In this document: positions 16,186 through 24,468 of the stretch, in pieces | How positions within the stretch are numbered: position 1 is the stretch's first letter | Layout: every line of letters starts with the position of its first letter | From: Aeromicrobium sp. Root495 | GTDB lineage: Bacteria; Actinomycetota; Actinomycetes; Propionibacteriales; Nocardioidaceae | Assembly: GCF_001426755.1 (NCBI RefSeq) | Contig: NZ_LMFJ01000001.1 | Coordinates: forward strand, 659,546 to 710,684 | Direction: 5' to 3' | Length of the DNA stretch: 51,139 nt | The notes under the pieces: generated by a model | What the model was told of the DNA's origin: nothing | Database searches by the model: none | What the model saw: the letters and a program-made list of their open reading frames with translations, nothing else | Program-made: the position numbers and the translations under genes

Positions 16186-17223
16186 ATGGCCACAGCCACA
16201 GCCCCTGTCGACGAACGCATCGCGACCACGTCGACCCTCACCCGCCTGATGAAGAGACCTGAGATCGGCGCGCTCGTCGCTGCGATCGTCATCTTCGTCT
16301 TCTTCGCGGTCACCACCGACACCTTCGCGACGCCCGCCGGCTCGAGCACCTGGCTGCGTGGCGCCTCCACCATCGGCATCATGGCCGTCGCCGTGGCCAT
16401 GCTCATGATCGGCGGCGAGTTCGACCTCTCCGCCGGTGCCATCACGGGCTTCACCGGCCTCGTCGTCGGCATCCTCACGACGGAGTACGGCCTCAACATC
16501 TGGGTCGCGATCCTCGTCTCGCTCGCCCTCGCGGTGGGCATCGGGGTGGCCAACGCGGTCCTCGTCATGAAGACGGGACTGCCCAGCTTCATCGTCACCC
16601 TCGGCACGTTCTTCGTGCTGCAGGGCATCGACCTCGCCGGCACGAAGGCCCTCATCGGCCAGGTCGCCATCCAGGGCATGGCCGACGTCCCCTACTACGA
16701 CCAGGCCAAGAAGGTCTTCGGCTCGGCGCTCGAGGTCGGCAACATGACGATCTACGCCTCGGTCTTCTGGTGGATCGGTGTCGCGCTGCTCGCCACCTGG
16801 GTCCTGCTGCGCACGCGCGCCGGCAACTGGGTCTTCGCGGTCGGCGGAGCGCAGCAGTCGGCCCGCCAGATCGGCGTCCCGGTCCTCAAGACCAAGATCG
16901 GCCTGTTCGTCACGACCGCCGTCGCCGGCTGGCTCGTGGGCATGCTGCTCCTCTTCACGACCTCCACCGTCCAGGCCAACACCGGCGTGGGCCAGGAGTT
17001 CATCTACATCATCTGCGCCGTCGTCGGCGGCTGCCTCCTGACGGGCGGCTACGGCTCGGCCATCGGTGCGGCACTCGGCGCCCTGATCTACGGCATGGTC
17101 AACCAGGGCATCGTCTACTCCGGCTGGGACAACAACTGGCTCCGGGCCTTCCTCGGAGTGATGCTCCTGGGCGCGGTGCTTCTCAATGAATGGGTTCGCA
17201 AGAAGGCGGAGGCCTCCCGATGA
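16186..17223 (+). CDS. Sugar/cyclitol ABC transporter permease (RbsC-like)
   Basis: 345-residue integral membrane subunit of the BPD_transp_2 (CUT2) family with about ten hydrophobic segments. The conserved cytoplasmic coupling region is visible around [14 protein letters not shown] and later [13 protein letters not shown], the EAA-like loop contacting the ATPase. It forms the import channel for the substrate bound by the preceding lipoprotein. Its last four bases overlap the ATPase gene. Confidence 0.9.
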   Translation: MATATAPVDERIATTSTLTRLMKRPEIGALVAAIVIFVFFAVTTDTFATPAGSSTWLRGASTIGIMAVAVAMLMIGGEFDLSAGAITGFTGLVVGILTTEYGLNIWVAILVSLALAVGIGVANAVLVMKTGLPSFIVTLGTFFVLQGIDLAGTKALIGQVAIQGMADVPYYDQAKKVFGSALEVGNMTIYASVFWWIGVALLATWVLLRTRAGNWVFAVGGAQQSARQIGVPVLKTKIGLFVTTAVAGWLVGMLLLFTTSTVQANTGVGQEFIYIICAVVGGCLLTGGYGSAIGAALGALIYGMVNQGIVYSGWDNNWLRAFLGVMLLGAVLLNEWVRKKAEASR

Positions 17224-18128
17224 GCAACGACGACCAGAAGACACCCGACAACATCGCAGGCGTCGAGCCCCTGGCGCCGCCGGCGCAGGGCACGGCCATC
17301 ATCCAGGTCAAGGACATCGGCAAGCGCTACGGCAACATCATCGCGCTCTCCGAGGTCTCCACCTCGGTCCGCGCCGGTGAGGTCACGTGCGTGCTGGGCG
17401 ACAACGGCGCGGGCAAGTCCACGTTCATCAAGATCCTCGCCGGTGCGCACGAGCACACCGACGGAGAGTTGTTGATCGACGGCATCGCCACGACGCTGTC
17501 CAACCCGCGGGCCGCGCTCGCGGCGGGCATCGCGACGGTCTACCAGGACCTCGCGGTCGTGCCGCTCATGCCGGTGTGGCGCAACTTCTTCCTCGGCAGC
17601 GAGATCTCCAAGGGCGTGGGCCCGCTGAAGAAGCTCGACGTCGACGAGATGAAGCGCATCACCAAGGAGGAGCTGTCCGCCATGGGCATCGACCTCCGCG
17701 ACGTGGAGCAGCCCATCGGCACGCTCTCCGGCGGTGAGCGCCAGTGCGTCGCGATCGCCCGCGCCGTGTACTTCGGTGCACGCGTGCTGATTCTCGACGA
17801 GCCCACGGCGGCCCTGGGCGTGAAGCAGTCCGGCGTCGTGCTCAAGTACATCGCCAAGGCCCGCGAGCGTGGGCTCGGCGTCGTGTTCATCACGCACAAC
17901 CCGCACCACGCCTATCCCGTGGGCGACCGCTTCATGCTGCTGCGTCGTGGCAAGAGCATCGGCGACTACCCCAAGTCCGAGCTCACCCTCGAGGACCTCA
18001 CCTCGATGATGGCCGGCGGCGCCGAGCTGGAGTCCCTGGCCCACGAGCTCTCGAGCATCATGGGCGAGGACTCCACCGTGGCGCAGGAGATGAAGGCCGA
18101 CCTGAACGTCACGGAGACCAAGGCGTGA
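17220..18128 (+). CDS. Sugar/cyclitol ABC transporter ATP-binding protein, single-domain
   Basis: 302 residues containing one ABC domain: Walker [10 protein letters not shown] (60-68), signature LSGGERQ, Walker [13 protein letters not shown] and a switch His in FITHNP. RbsA/XylG-type importers normally use a protein of about 500 residues with two tandem ABC domains; this one has a single domain and therefore should act as a homodimer. An N-terminal extension of about 28 residues and a C-terminal acidic tail ([17 protein letters not shown]) flank the domain. It couples ATP hydrolysis to import by the upstream permease. The ATG overlaps the permease stop (ATGA). Confidence 0.9.
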   Translation: MSNDDQKTPDNIAGVEPLAPPAQGTAIIQVKDIGKRYGNIIALSEVSTSVRAGEVTCVLGDNGAGKSTFIKILAGAHEHTDGELLIDGIATTLSNPRAALAAGIATVYQDLAVVPLMPVWRNFFLGSEISKGVGPLKKLDVDEMKRITKEELSAMGIDLRDVEQPIGTLSGGERQCVAIARAVYFGARVLILDEPTAALGVKQSGVVLKYIAKARERGLGVVFITHNPHHAYPVGDRFMLLRRGKSIGDYPKSELTLEDLTSMMAGGAELESLAHELSSIMGEDSTVAQEMKADLNVTETKA

Positions 18129-19297
18129 CCGAGACGTCCACGCCCGAGCTCCGGGTCGGCATCGTCGGGTTCGGCTGGATGGGCCAGGTGCACGCCCGCG
18201 CGCTGTCCCGGCTCCTCCAGCACTACCCGGAGGCCCCGCTGCGTCCCCGGCTCGTCGCGGTGGCGGACAACGCCCCCGACGACCGCACGCAGCGGGCCGC
18301 CGCGGCCTACGGGTTCGAGCACCTCATCACCGACTGGCGCGAGCTCGTCACCCACGACGAGGTCGACCTCGTGTGCATCACGGGGCCCAACTTCATCCAC
18401 CGCGACGTCGCGGTGGCGGCGGCCCGGGCGGGCAAGCACCTCTGGGTGGAGAAGCCGGCCGGGCGGAGCTCGGCCGAGACCGCCGAGATCGTCGCGGCCG
18501 TCGAGGCGGCGGGGGTCCAGGCGGCCACCGGCTTCAACTACCGCAACGTCCCGGCGGTCGACCGGGCCCGCGAGATCGTGGCCTCGGGCCGCATCGGCGA
18601 GGTGGAGCACACGATCGTGCGCTTCCTGGCCGACTACTCCGCCGACCCCGACGCCGCCCTGTCGTGGCGCTTCCGCACGGAGCACTCCGGCACCGGTGTG
18701 CTGGGCGACCTCGTGAGCCACGCCGCCGACCTCGTGCAGCACGTGGTCGCCGGGATCGACGAGCTCGTCGTGGACCGCGCCACCTTCATCCCGCAGCGCC
18801 GCGCGGCCCTGCCCGGTGCGATGCACTACGAGAAGGGCGCCGGCGAGCTCGGCGACGTCGAGAACGAGGACTACGTCAGCGCGCTGCTGCGCCTGAAGGA
18901 CGGCTCGCGGGCGATCCTCGAGTCGAGCCGGGTCGCGGTGGGGGAGCAGAACACCTACGGCATCGAGGTGCACGGCACCCGCGGCGCCGTGGCGTGGGAC
19001 TTCCGCCGCATGAACGAGCTGCGGGTCTCCACCGTCCCCAGCGGCGGCGACTACCTCAACAGCTTCTACGCCACCGAGTACGCCGGACCGGGCGACGGCG
19101 AGCTCAGCTCGTTCCAGCCGGGCACCAACAACCCCATCGGGTTCGACGAGCTCAAGATCATCGAGGCGCGCCGCCTCGTGGAGTCCATCGCCAGCGGCAA
19201 GCCGCAGGGCGCGACCATCCACGACGCGCTCGCCGCAGCCCAGGTCCTCGACGCCATGGTCGAGTCCTCCGACGAACGAAAGTGGGTCTCCCTGTGA
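18125..19297 (+). CDS. Gfo/Idh/MocA-family oxidoreductase
   Basis: 390 residues. The N-terminal Rossmann fold starts [13 protein letters not shown], the EKP motif occurs as WVEKPAG and the C-terminal alpha/beta domain contains [13 protein letters not shown], with the His expected in the active site. Such enzymes oxidise or epimerise sugars and cyclitols with NAD(P). Cotranscribed after the transporter (GTGA overlap), it probably oxidises an inositol isomer or a derivative. It is longer than the iolG-like gene that follows and resembles the larger MocA/IolX-like group; substrate unresolved. Confidence 0.85.
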   Translation: MTETSTPELRVGIVGFGWMGQVHARALSRLLQHYPEAPLRPRLVAVADNAPDDRTQRAAAAYGFEHLITDWRELVTHDEVDLVCITGPNFIHRDVAVAAARAGKHLWVEKPAGRSSAETAEIVAAVEAAGVQAATGFNYRNVPAVDRAREIVASGRIGEVEHTIVRFLADYSADPDAALSWRFRTEHSGTGVLGDLVSHAADLVQHVVAGIDELVVDRATFIPQRRAALPGAMHYEKGAGELGDVENEDYVSALLRLKDGSRAILESSRVAVGEQNTYGIEVHGTRGAVAWDFRRMNELRVSTVPSGGDYLNSFYATEYAGPGDGELSSFQPGTNNPIGFDELKIIEARRLVESIASGKPQGATIHDALAAAQVLDAMVESSDERKWVSL

Positions 19298-20280
19298 GCA
19301 GGCTCAAGGTAGGCGTCGTCGGCGCCGGTGCGATGGGTGCGTCGCACGTCCGCACTCTCGGCACCGCGGTCCCGTCGGCCGAGATCGTCTCGGTCTTCGA
19401 CATGGACACCGCGCGCGCCCAGGAGGTCGCGGGGGAGTTCGGCGCCACGGCAGCAGACTCGCCCGAGGCGCTCATCGCCCAGGTGGACGCGTTCGTCATC
19501 GCGTCGCCCGACTTCACGCACGCCGACCTCGCGGTCGCGGGCATCGAGGCCGGCACGTACGTCCTGTGCGAGAAGCCGCTGGCCGTCACGGCCGAGGACG
19601 CCTACCGCGTCGTCGACGCCGAGGTCGCGGCCGGCCGCCGGTTCGTCCAGGTGGGATTCAACCGCCGCTTCGACCCGGGCTTCGTGTCCCTCAAGGGCCA
19701 CATCACCGACGGGACCCTGGGCGACGTCAAGCTGCTGCACGGCATCCACCGCAACGCGTCCAACGCCACCAGCACCGACGACGCCGGCCTCGTGACCGGC
19801 TCGATGATCCACGAGTTCGACACGTTCCGCTGGCTGCTCGACGACGACGTCACGGCCATCCGGGTGGAGTCGCCGATCGTGGAGGGCTTCCGCGACCCGC
19901 AGCTCGCGACCATCTGGATGAAGAACGGCCAGATGATCACGGCCGAGGTCTACGTCAACGCCGGCTACGGCTACGACGTGCGCGTCGAGGTGGTGGGGTC
20001 CGGCGGCTCGGCCAGCCTGGAGCCCCGCACGCCCGTGGTGGCCCGCGTCAGCGGTGCCTCCTCCTCGGCCGTGGGCTCGGACTTCGTCGCCCACTTCATC
20101 GAGTCGTACCGCCTCGAGCTGTCGGCCTGGGCCGACGCCTCGCTGCGCGGCGAGGTCGTGGGCGCCTCGGCGTTCGACGGCTTCGCGGCCAACGTCGTGG
20201 CCGAGGCGGGCGTCCAGGCGCTGCGCTCCGGCGAGCGTCAACCCGTGGAGATCCCGGCCGCGCCGGGGCTCTACACCTGA
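19294..20280 (+). CDS. iolG: Probable inositol 2-dehydrogenase (IolG-like)
   Basis: 328 residues of the Gfo/Idh/MocA family. Rossmann motif GVVGAGAMGASH, CEKPLA (Glu93-Lys94), VGFNRRFDPGF and SMIHEFDTFRWLL (His173 plus acid) match the inositol dehydrogenase subgroup, which oxidises myo-inositol to 2-keto-myo-inositol with NAD and supplies IolE. It is the last gene of the main operon; its GTG overlaps the preceding stop and a strong hairpin follows. With three related dehydrogenases in the region, assignment of myo-inositol to this one rests on the motif and length and is not certain. Confidence 0.78.
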   Translation: MSRLKVGVVGAGAMGASHVRTLGTAVPSAEIVSVFDMDTARAQEVAGEFGATAADSPEALIAQVDAFVIASPDFTHADLAVAGIEAGTYVLCEKPLAVTAEDAYRVVDAEVAAGRRFVQVGFNRRFDPGFVSLKGHITDGTLGDVKLLHGIHRNASNATSTDDAGLVTGSMIHEFDTFRWLLDDDVTAIRVESPIVEGFRDPQLATIWMKNGQMITAEVYVNAGYGYDVRVEVVGSGGSASLEPRTPVVARVSGASSSAVGSDFVAHFIESYRLELSAWADASLRGEVVGASAFDGFAANVVAEAGVQALRSGERQPVEIPAAPGLYT

Positions 20281-20284
20281 GACT

Positions 20285-20325
20285 CCTCGGCACCTGCCTA
20301 CGCTGCCTGCAGGCAGGTGCCGAGG
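20285..20325. terminator. Terminator hairpin after iolG
   Basis: Perfect 15-bp arms CCTCGGCACCTGCCT (20285-20299) and AGGCAGGTGCCGAGG (20311-20325), loop of 11. It lies between the end of the inositol operon and the convergent LacI-type gene, so can end both transcripts. Confidence 0.75.
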
Positions 20326-20338
20326 CCTCGAGCCCGCC

Positions 20339-21319
20339 TCAGGTGGGGCCGGTGGTCTGACGGACCACGAGCTCGGGGGTGAGCACGACGTCGTCGGGTC
20401 GCCGACCGTCGAGGAGTGCCAGCACGCCGTCCACCGCGGCGCGGGCCAGGTCGCCTGCGCTCTGAGAGACCGTCGTGAGCTGCGTCTGGCGCGCCACGGC
20501 GAGGCGCGAGTCGTCGTAGCCGACCACCGAGACCTCGCCCGGCACGTCATGGCGGCCGCGGACCAGCACGTCGAGCACGCCAGACGCGCCATGGTCGTTG
20601 AACGCCACGATGGCGGTGGGGAGTCCCTCGCGCAGCAGGGCCTCGGCCGCGTCGGCCCCGGCCGTCTCCGTGGATCCGCCCGGGACGATGCGCGCCTCGC
20701 CCAGGCCGTGCCGCTCCACGGCCGCGCGGAAGCCCGCGCGGCGGTCGTCGGCGCCCGGGGCCGTGCCGCCGTCCACGTGCACGATCGCGCGGTGGCCGAG
20801 CGAGACGAGGTGGTCGACCGCGAGCCCCACGCCGGCCCGGTCGTCGCTGCGGACGGACGGGACGGCGTCGAGGCCGCTGCGCCGTGCCACGACGAGCAGT
20901 GGCATGGCGCGCGCTCCCGCCGACAGAGCGGCGTCGTCGAGGGCCGAGCCGAGCAGCACGACGGCCTCGCAGCGCTCACGCTGGAGTGCCCGCAGCGCCT
21001 CGGGCTCGTCGCGGCTCGGCGCCACCGCGCTGATGGCCACGTCGTAGCCGTGCTCGGCGGCAGCGGTGTACAGGTGCTCCACGAGGTCGCCGTGGAAGGG
21101 CTGGTGGAGGTCGAAGGTCACGCCGAGCAGCCGCGACGACGACTGCCGCAGCTGGCGGGCACGCTGGTCGGGCACGTACCCGAGGCGCTCGGCGATGGCC
21201 TTCACCCGGGCCCGCGTCTCGTCGCTCGCGCCCGGCACGTCGCGCATGACGATCGACACGAGGGCCCGGGAGACCCCGGCCTCGAGCGCGACGTCGGCAA
21301 GCGTCGGACGGTGCACCAC
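20339..21319 (-). CDS. LacI-family transcriptional repressor (satellite module 1)
   Basis: 326 residues. The N-terminal LacI helix-turn-helix with hinge (TLADVALEAGVSRALVSIVMR, then GYVPDQRARQLR) is followed by a periplasmic-binding-like effector domain (about 62-322) with the usual VVGYDDSRLAVARQTQLTTV segment. It is divergent from the dehydrogenase at 21430. The 110-bp gap contains two overlapping palindromes that are its likely operators. GTG 21319 is preceded by GGGGAGGAG; a second GTG follows at once. The effector is unknown; a cyclitol or sugar is expected from the target genes. Confidence 0.88.
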   Translation of the reverse strand: MVHRPTLADVALEAGVSRALVSIVMRDVPGASDETRARVKAIAERLGYVPDQRARQLRQSSSRLLGVTFDLHQPFHGDLVEHLYTAAAEHGYDVAISAVAPSRDEPEALRALQRERCEAVVLLGSALDDAALSAGARAMPLLVVARRSGLDAVPSVRSDDRAGVGLAVDHLVSLGHRAIVHVDGGTAPGADDRRAGFRAAVERHGLGEARIVPGGSTETAGADAAEALLREGLPTAIVAFNDHGASGVLDVLVRGRHDVPGEVSVVGYDDSRLAVARQTQLTTVSQSAGDLARAAVDGVLALLDGRRPDDVVLTPELVVRQTTGPT

Positions 21320-21348
21320 GCGGCTGCTCCTCCCCTCGTGGGCCGACG

Positions 21349-21378
21349 TTGACGGCGACCCAGGTCACACCGTAGCGT
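21349..21378 (+). promoter_or_regulatory. Promoter of satellite module 1: TTGACG-N18-TAGCGT
   Basis: TTGACG (21349-21354) and TAGCGT (21373-21378) are 18 bp apart. The inferred start near 21385 falls inside the first operator-like palindrome, a standard repression layout. Confidence 0.55.
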
Positions 21379-21407
21379 ACTAGCACGTTCTACTAGAACG
21401 TTCTAGT
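21379..21407. promoter_or_regulatory. Twin LacI-type operators
   Basis: ACTAGAACGTTCTAGT (21392-21407) is a perfect 16-bp palindrome. ACTAGCACGTTCTACT (21379-21394) matches it at 14 of 16 positions and overlaps it by three bases. Both carry the central CG common to LacI-family operators and sit on the transcription start of the downstream gene. Confidence 0.72.
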
Positions 21408-21429
21408 TCCTCCTCGAGAAGGCTCCGCC

Positions 21430-22452
21430 ATGACCACCCCGCTCTCCTCGCCGCTGCGCGTCGGACTCCTCGGAGCCGGCCGGATCGGTGCCTCGCACGC
21501 CGCCGTCCTGGCGCACCGCGTGCCCACCGCCACCCTCGTCGCCGTGGCCGATCCGCGTCAGGGCGCGGCCGCCGTCGTGGCCGAGCCCCTCGGCGCCCGG
21601 GCCGAGACGTCGATCGACGCCGTGCTCGCCGCCGACGACGTCGACGCCGTGGTCGTCACGGCCTCGTCCACCGCTCACGCCGAGCTCATCACGGCTGCGG
21701 CCGAGGCCGGCAAGCACGTCTTCAGCGAGAAGCCGGCCGGCATGTCGCTCGCCGAGATCGACGGAGCCCGTGCCGCCACCGCCACGGCGGGCGTGGCCTT
21801 CCAGGTGGGCTTCAACCGTCGCTTCGCCCGCGAGTTCGTGGACGCCCGTGAGCTGATCGCCTCCGGCGGCCTGGGCGAGGTCCGCCAGCTCCGCTCCGTC
21901 ACACGCGACCCGGGCCGCGGCCCCGCTGACCCCGACGGCGTCCCGCCGTGGACGATCTTCACCCAGACCCTCATCCATGACTTCGACACGCTCAACTGGC
22001 TCAACCCGGGTGCCCGCGCGGTGGATGTCATGGCCACCGCCGGCTCCCTCACCGCGCCGGGCCACCCGACGTTGCTCGACCACGCCACCGTCGTCATCCG
22101 CTACGACAACGGCGCGCAGGCCGTGGCCGAGGCCAGCTTCGCGGCCGTCTACGGCTACGACGTCCGCGGCGAGGTCCTCGGCTCCGAGGGCATGGTCTCG
22201 ATGGGCGACGGCTCGCAGTCGTCGCTCCGCGTCTCCAACGCGTCCGGGCGCAACGCGACGCAGGCCTTCAGCGACACCGAGCTGCTCATCGACGCCTACA
22301 CGGGGGAGCTCGTCGAGTTCGTCTCCGCCGTCCAGGAGCGCCGCGCCCCGTCGGTCACGGGCGACGACGCCTTCGCTGCCTTCGCCATCGCGCAGGCCTG
22401 CATCGACTCATCCATCTCCGGCGCTCGCGCCGCCGTGGCCCAGGAGGCCTGA
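21430..22452 (+). CDS. Gfo/Idh/MocA-family dehydrogenase, inositol-dehydrogenase-like
   Basis: 340 residues. GLLGAGRIGASHA (NAD site), SEKPAG, VGFNRRFAREF and TLIHDFDTLNWL (His183-Asp) closely parallel the iolG-like gene at 19294. It would oxidise a cyclitol or sugar with NAD(P). It is the first gene of a two-gene unit with a hydroxypyruvate-isomerase-like protein, controlled by the divergent LacI regulator. A separate regulator suggests a substrate different from myo-inositol, e.g. scyllo- or D-chiro-inositol; this is inference. Confidence 0.85.
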   Translation: MTTPLSSPLRVGLLGAGRIGASHAAVLAHRVPTATLVAVADPRQGAAAVVAEPLGARAETSIDAVLAADDVDAVVVTASSTAHAELITAAAEAGKHVFSEKPAGMSLAEIDGARAATATAGVAFQVGFNRRFAREFVDARELIASGGLGEVRQLRSVTRDPGRGPADPDGVPPWTIFTQTLIHDFDTLNWLNPGARAVDVMATAGSLTAPGHPTLLDHATVVIRYDNGAQAVAEASFAAVYGYDVRGEVLGSEGMVSMGDGSQSSLRVSNASGRNATQAFSDTELLIDAYTGELVEFVSAVQERRAPSVTGDDAFAAFAIAQACIDSSISGARAAVAQEA

Positions 22453-22453
22453 C

Positions 22454-23230
22454 ATGACCTTCACCCTCGCGATCTGCTCCGAGATGGTGTTCCTCGACGA
22501 GGCACACCTCGACCGGGTCGAGCGCATCCACGACGCCGGCTTCGCGGTCGAGATCTGGGACTGGACCGAGAAGGACGCCGCTGCCCTCAAGGCCACCGGC
22601 GCCACCTTCACGTCCATGACCGGATACGTCTCCGGCGACCTCATCACTCCCGAGGGTGCCGACGACCTGCTGCGCACGGCCGAGCAGTCGATCCCCTTCG
22701 CGCAGGCCATCGCCTGCCCGTCGCTCAACATCCACGGCACCGGGCTGGGCGAGGGCGGCATCCCCGTGCTTCCGGTCGAGCAGGTCACCGGCGACATGTG
22801 GCTCGCCGCGCTGCGCACGCTCGAGCGGGTGGCGGGACTGGCCGAGGCGCACGGAGTCACGTACGTGATCGAGAACCTGAACACGGCCGTCGACCACCCC
22901 GGGACCCCGTTCGCGAAGGCCGCCGACACGCTGGCCCTCGTGCGCGCCGTCGGCAGCCCCCACCTGAAGATGAACCTCGACCTGTACCACGCCCAGATCG
23001 GCGAGGGGAACCTCGTGGAGCTCATCCAGGAGTCGGCGCCCTACCTCGGCGAGGTGCAGGTGGCCGACGTCCCGGGTCGGTGCGAGCCCGGCACCGGCGA
23101 GGTCAACTGGCCGTTCGTCGCCCGAGCCCTCGCCGAGGCCGGCTACGACGGCGTCGTGGCCATGGAGGCCTGGGCGAGCGGCGACAGCGACCTCGCCCTC
23201 GACCGCTTCCGCGAGGCCTTCACCGTCTGA
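22454..23230 (+). CDS. Hydroxypyruvate isomerase-like TIM-barrel protein
   Basis: 258-residue xylose isomerase-like TIM barrel. Motifs placing metal ligands at strand ends include YVIENLN, LKMNLDLYH, VQVADVPGRCEPGTGEV and VAMEAW; the VADxPGRxEPGTGE segment is typical of the Hyi/OtnI group (hydroxypyruvate or 2-oxo-tetronate isomerases). IolI/IolH-like roles in isomerising keto-inositols are possible given its partner dehydrogenase one base upstream (stop TGA then CATG). GAGG precedes the start. The true substrate cannot be read from sequence. Confidence 0.8.
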   Translation: MTFTLAICSEMVFLDEAHLDRVERIHDAGFAVEIWDWTEKDAAALKATGATFTSMTGYVSGDLITPEGADDLLRTAEQSIPFAQAIACPSLNIHGTGLGEGGIPVLPVEQVTGDMWLAALRTLERVAGLAEAHGVTYVIENLNTAVDHPGTPFAKAADTLALVRAVGSPHLKMNLDLYHAQIGEGNLVELIQESAPYLGEVQVADVPGRCEPGTGEVNWPFVARALAEAGYDGVVAMEAWASGDSDLALDRFREAFTV

Positions 23231-23231
23231 G

Positions 23232-23317
23232 CGGTGGATCCTCCACCGAAAGCGCTCCCAGCCGTCGAGCGGTGGATCTGCCACCGTATGGGCCCTCATA
23301 CGGTGGAGGATCCACCG
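23232..23317. repeat. GGTGGATCC hairpin repeats between convergent genes
   Basis: A small dyad CGGTGGA-TCC-TCCACCG (23232-23248) is followed by a larger hairpin: arms 23270-23290 and 23297-23317 match at 19 of 21 positions around the loop GGCCCT. The same CGGTGGATC/GGATCCACCG word occurs three times. It can act as a bidirectional terminator for the TIM-barrel gene and the convergent regulator. Confidence 0.65.
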
Positions 23318-23327
23318 CCGGCCGGGG

Positions 23328-24356
23328 TCAGGTCGGGGCGAAGGCCGACGGCTGGTTGTACGGCGTCACGACCTGCACCTGGGCCGGCACCGTGCTGGGC
23401 ACGCCGGGCAGCGCGCGGTGCGCCTGCATCACGAGTCGGCAGGCCCGACGCGCGTCGGCCCGGAGGTCGTGGTGCAGCACGTAGCTGATCCGCCGCGTCC
23501 GGAGCAGCTCGGTGTTGTCGTCGTCGAGGTCGTGGGCCACGAAGACGCCGAGCGTCCGCCCCGCCCGCGCGAAGGCATCGAGGGTCGCGCGGTTGCCGCC
23601 GCCCACCGAGTAGACGGCGTCGACGTCGGGGTGCGCCACCAAGGCCTCCTGCACGGCCCGCAGCGTCGTGGCGTCGAGCCCGTCGGTGTCGGTGAGGTCG
23701 ACGACGTCGCGTCCCGGCGCCAGGGTGCGCAGCGCCTCGACGAACCCCTCCACCCGCTGCTCCTCGCCCCGGAAGTCCGAGCGGCTCAGCGTCACGAGGA
23801 CGTCGCCCGACGCCGCCGACCGCGCCACCAGGTAGGCCGCCGTGGCCCCGGCAGCACGGTTGTCGATGCCGACGTAGGCGCGTCGCTCGCTGCCCGGCAG
23901 GTCGGTCACGAGCGTCACCACGGGTATGCCGGCCTCGTGCAGAGCCGCCACCTCCGCCTCGACCGCAGGATGGTCGGGCGCCTTGAGCAGCACCCCGTGC
24001 GAGCCCTTGGCGCGGACCTTCCGCAGCATGCCGGCCATCGCTGCAGGGTCAGCCTCCTCGGCCAGGTGGAACCGGATCCGCACCGCGGCCGGCCGCAGGG
24101 CGGGCAGCTCGGCCTCCAGCGCCGAGCGCACGGCCGCGCTGAACCGCTCGGGAGCCTGCATCACGAGGTCGAGGAGGAACGTCCGCCCCACGAGCCGTAG
24201 CTGGGACGCCTGACGGTCGAGCTCCTCGACGGCGCGCTCCACCTCGGCCACCGTCGCCGCCCGGACGCCAGGCCGTTCGTGCAGCACGCGGTCGACCGTC
24301 GCCTCGCTCAGCCCGCTCTGCTGGGCGATCTCGCGGACCTTGTGACGGTGCGGCAC
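23328..24356 (-). CDS. LacI-family-type transcriptional regulator (satellite module 2)
   Basis: 342 residues from the chosen start. The helix-turn-helix HKVREIAQQSGLSEATVDRVLHERPGV is LacI-like, and the rest is a sugar-binding-protein-like effector domain (HGVLLKAPDHPAV, YVGIDNRAAGATAAYL, VYSVGGGNRATLDAF, FVAHDLDDDN). The effector domain resembles RbsB-type proteins more than classic LacI, as in some inositol/ribose regulators. The start is ambiguous: GTG 24356 has GCGGAG eight bases upstream and puts the HTH at the N terminus; GTG 24374 and ATG 24410 are in frame but would lie within a large inverted repeat. It is divergent from the PhyH gene. Confidence 0.82.
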   Translation of the reverse strand: MPHRHKVREIAQQSGLSEATVDRVLHERPGVRAATVAEVERAVEELDRQASQLRLVGRTFLLDLVMQAPERFSAAVRSALEAELPALRPAAVRIRFHLAEEADPAAMAGMLRKVRAKGSHGVLLKAPDHPAVEAEVAALHEAGIPVVTLVTDLPGSERRAYVGIDNRAAGATAAYLVARSAASGDVLVTLSRSDFRGEEQRVEGFVEALRTLAPGRDVVDLTDTDGLDATTLRAVQEALVAHPDVDAVYSVGGGNRATLDAFARAGRTLGVFVAHDLDDDNTELLRTRRISYVLHHDLRADARRACRLVMQAHRALPGVPSTVPAQVQVVTPYNQPSAFAPT

Positions 24357-24371
24357 GGGGGTGACTCCGCT

Positions 24372-24414
24372 CACGATGAGGTGTTCTTGATGGTTTTGAG
24401 AGCACCTCATCGTG
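24372..24414. promoter_or_regulatory. Large inverted repeat, paired operator-like boxes
   Basis: CACGATGAGGTG (24372-24383) and its exact complement CACCTCATCGTG (24403-24414) are separated by 19 bp. Continuing inward, both arms read TGAGGTGyTCTyrA, so each may be an imperfect LacI-type operator in opposite orientation. One lies over the regulator's start, the other toward the promoter of the PhyH gene. Confidence 0.6.
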
Positions 24415-24468
24415 CCACGAGCGCCCTAGCGTGGAGCACGAACCACACCGACATCGCAGGAGCCCGTC

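Noticed and set aside
15094..17244. Minus-strand open frame covering the inositol ABC genes
   Set aside because: Shadow of the binding-protein and permease genes; its residue pattern mirrors their codons.
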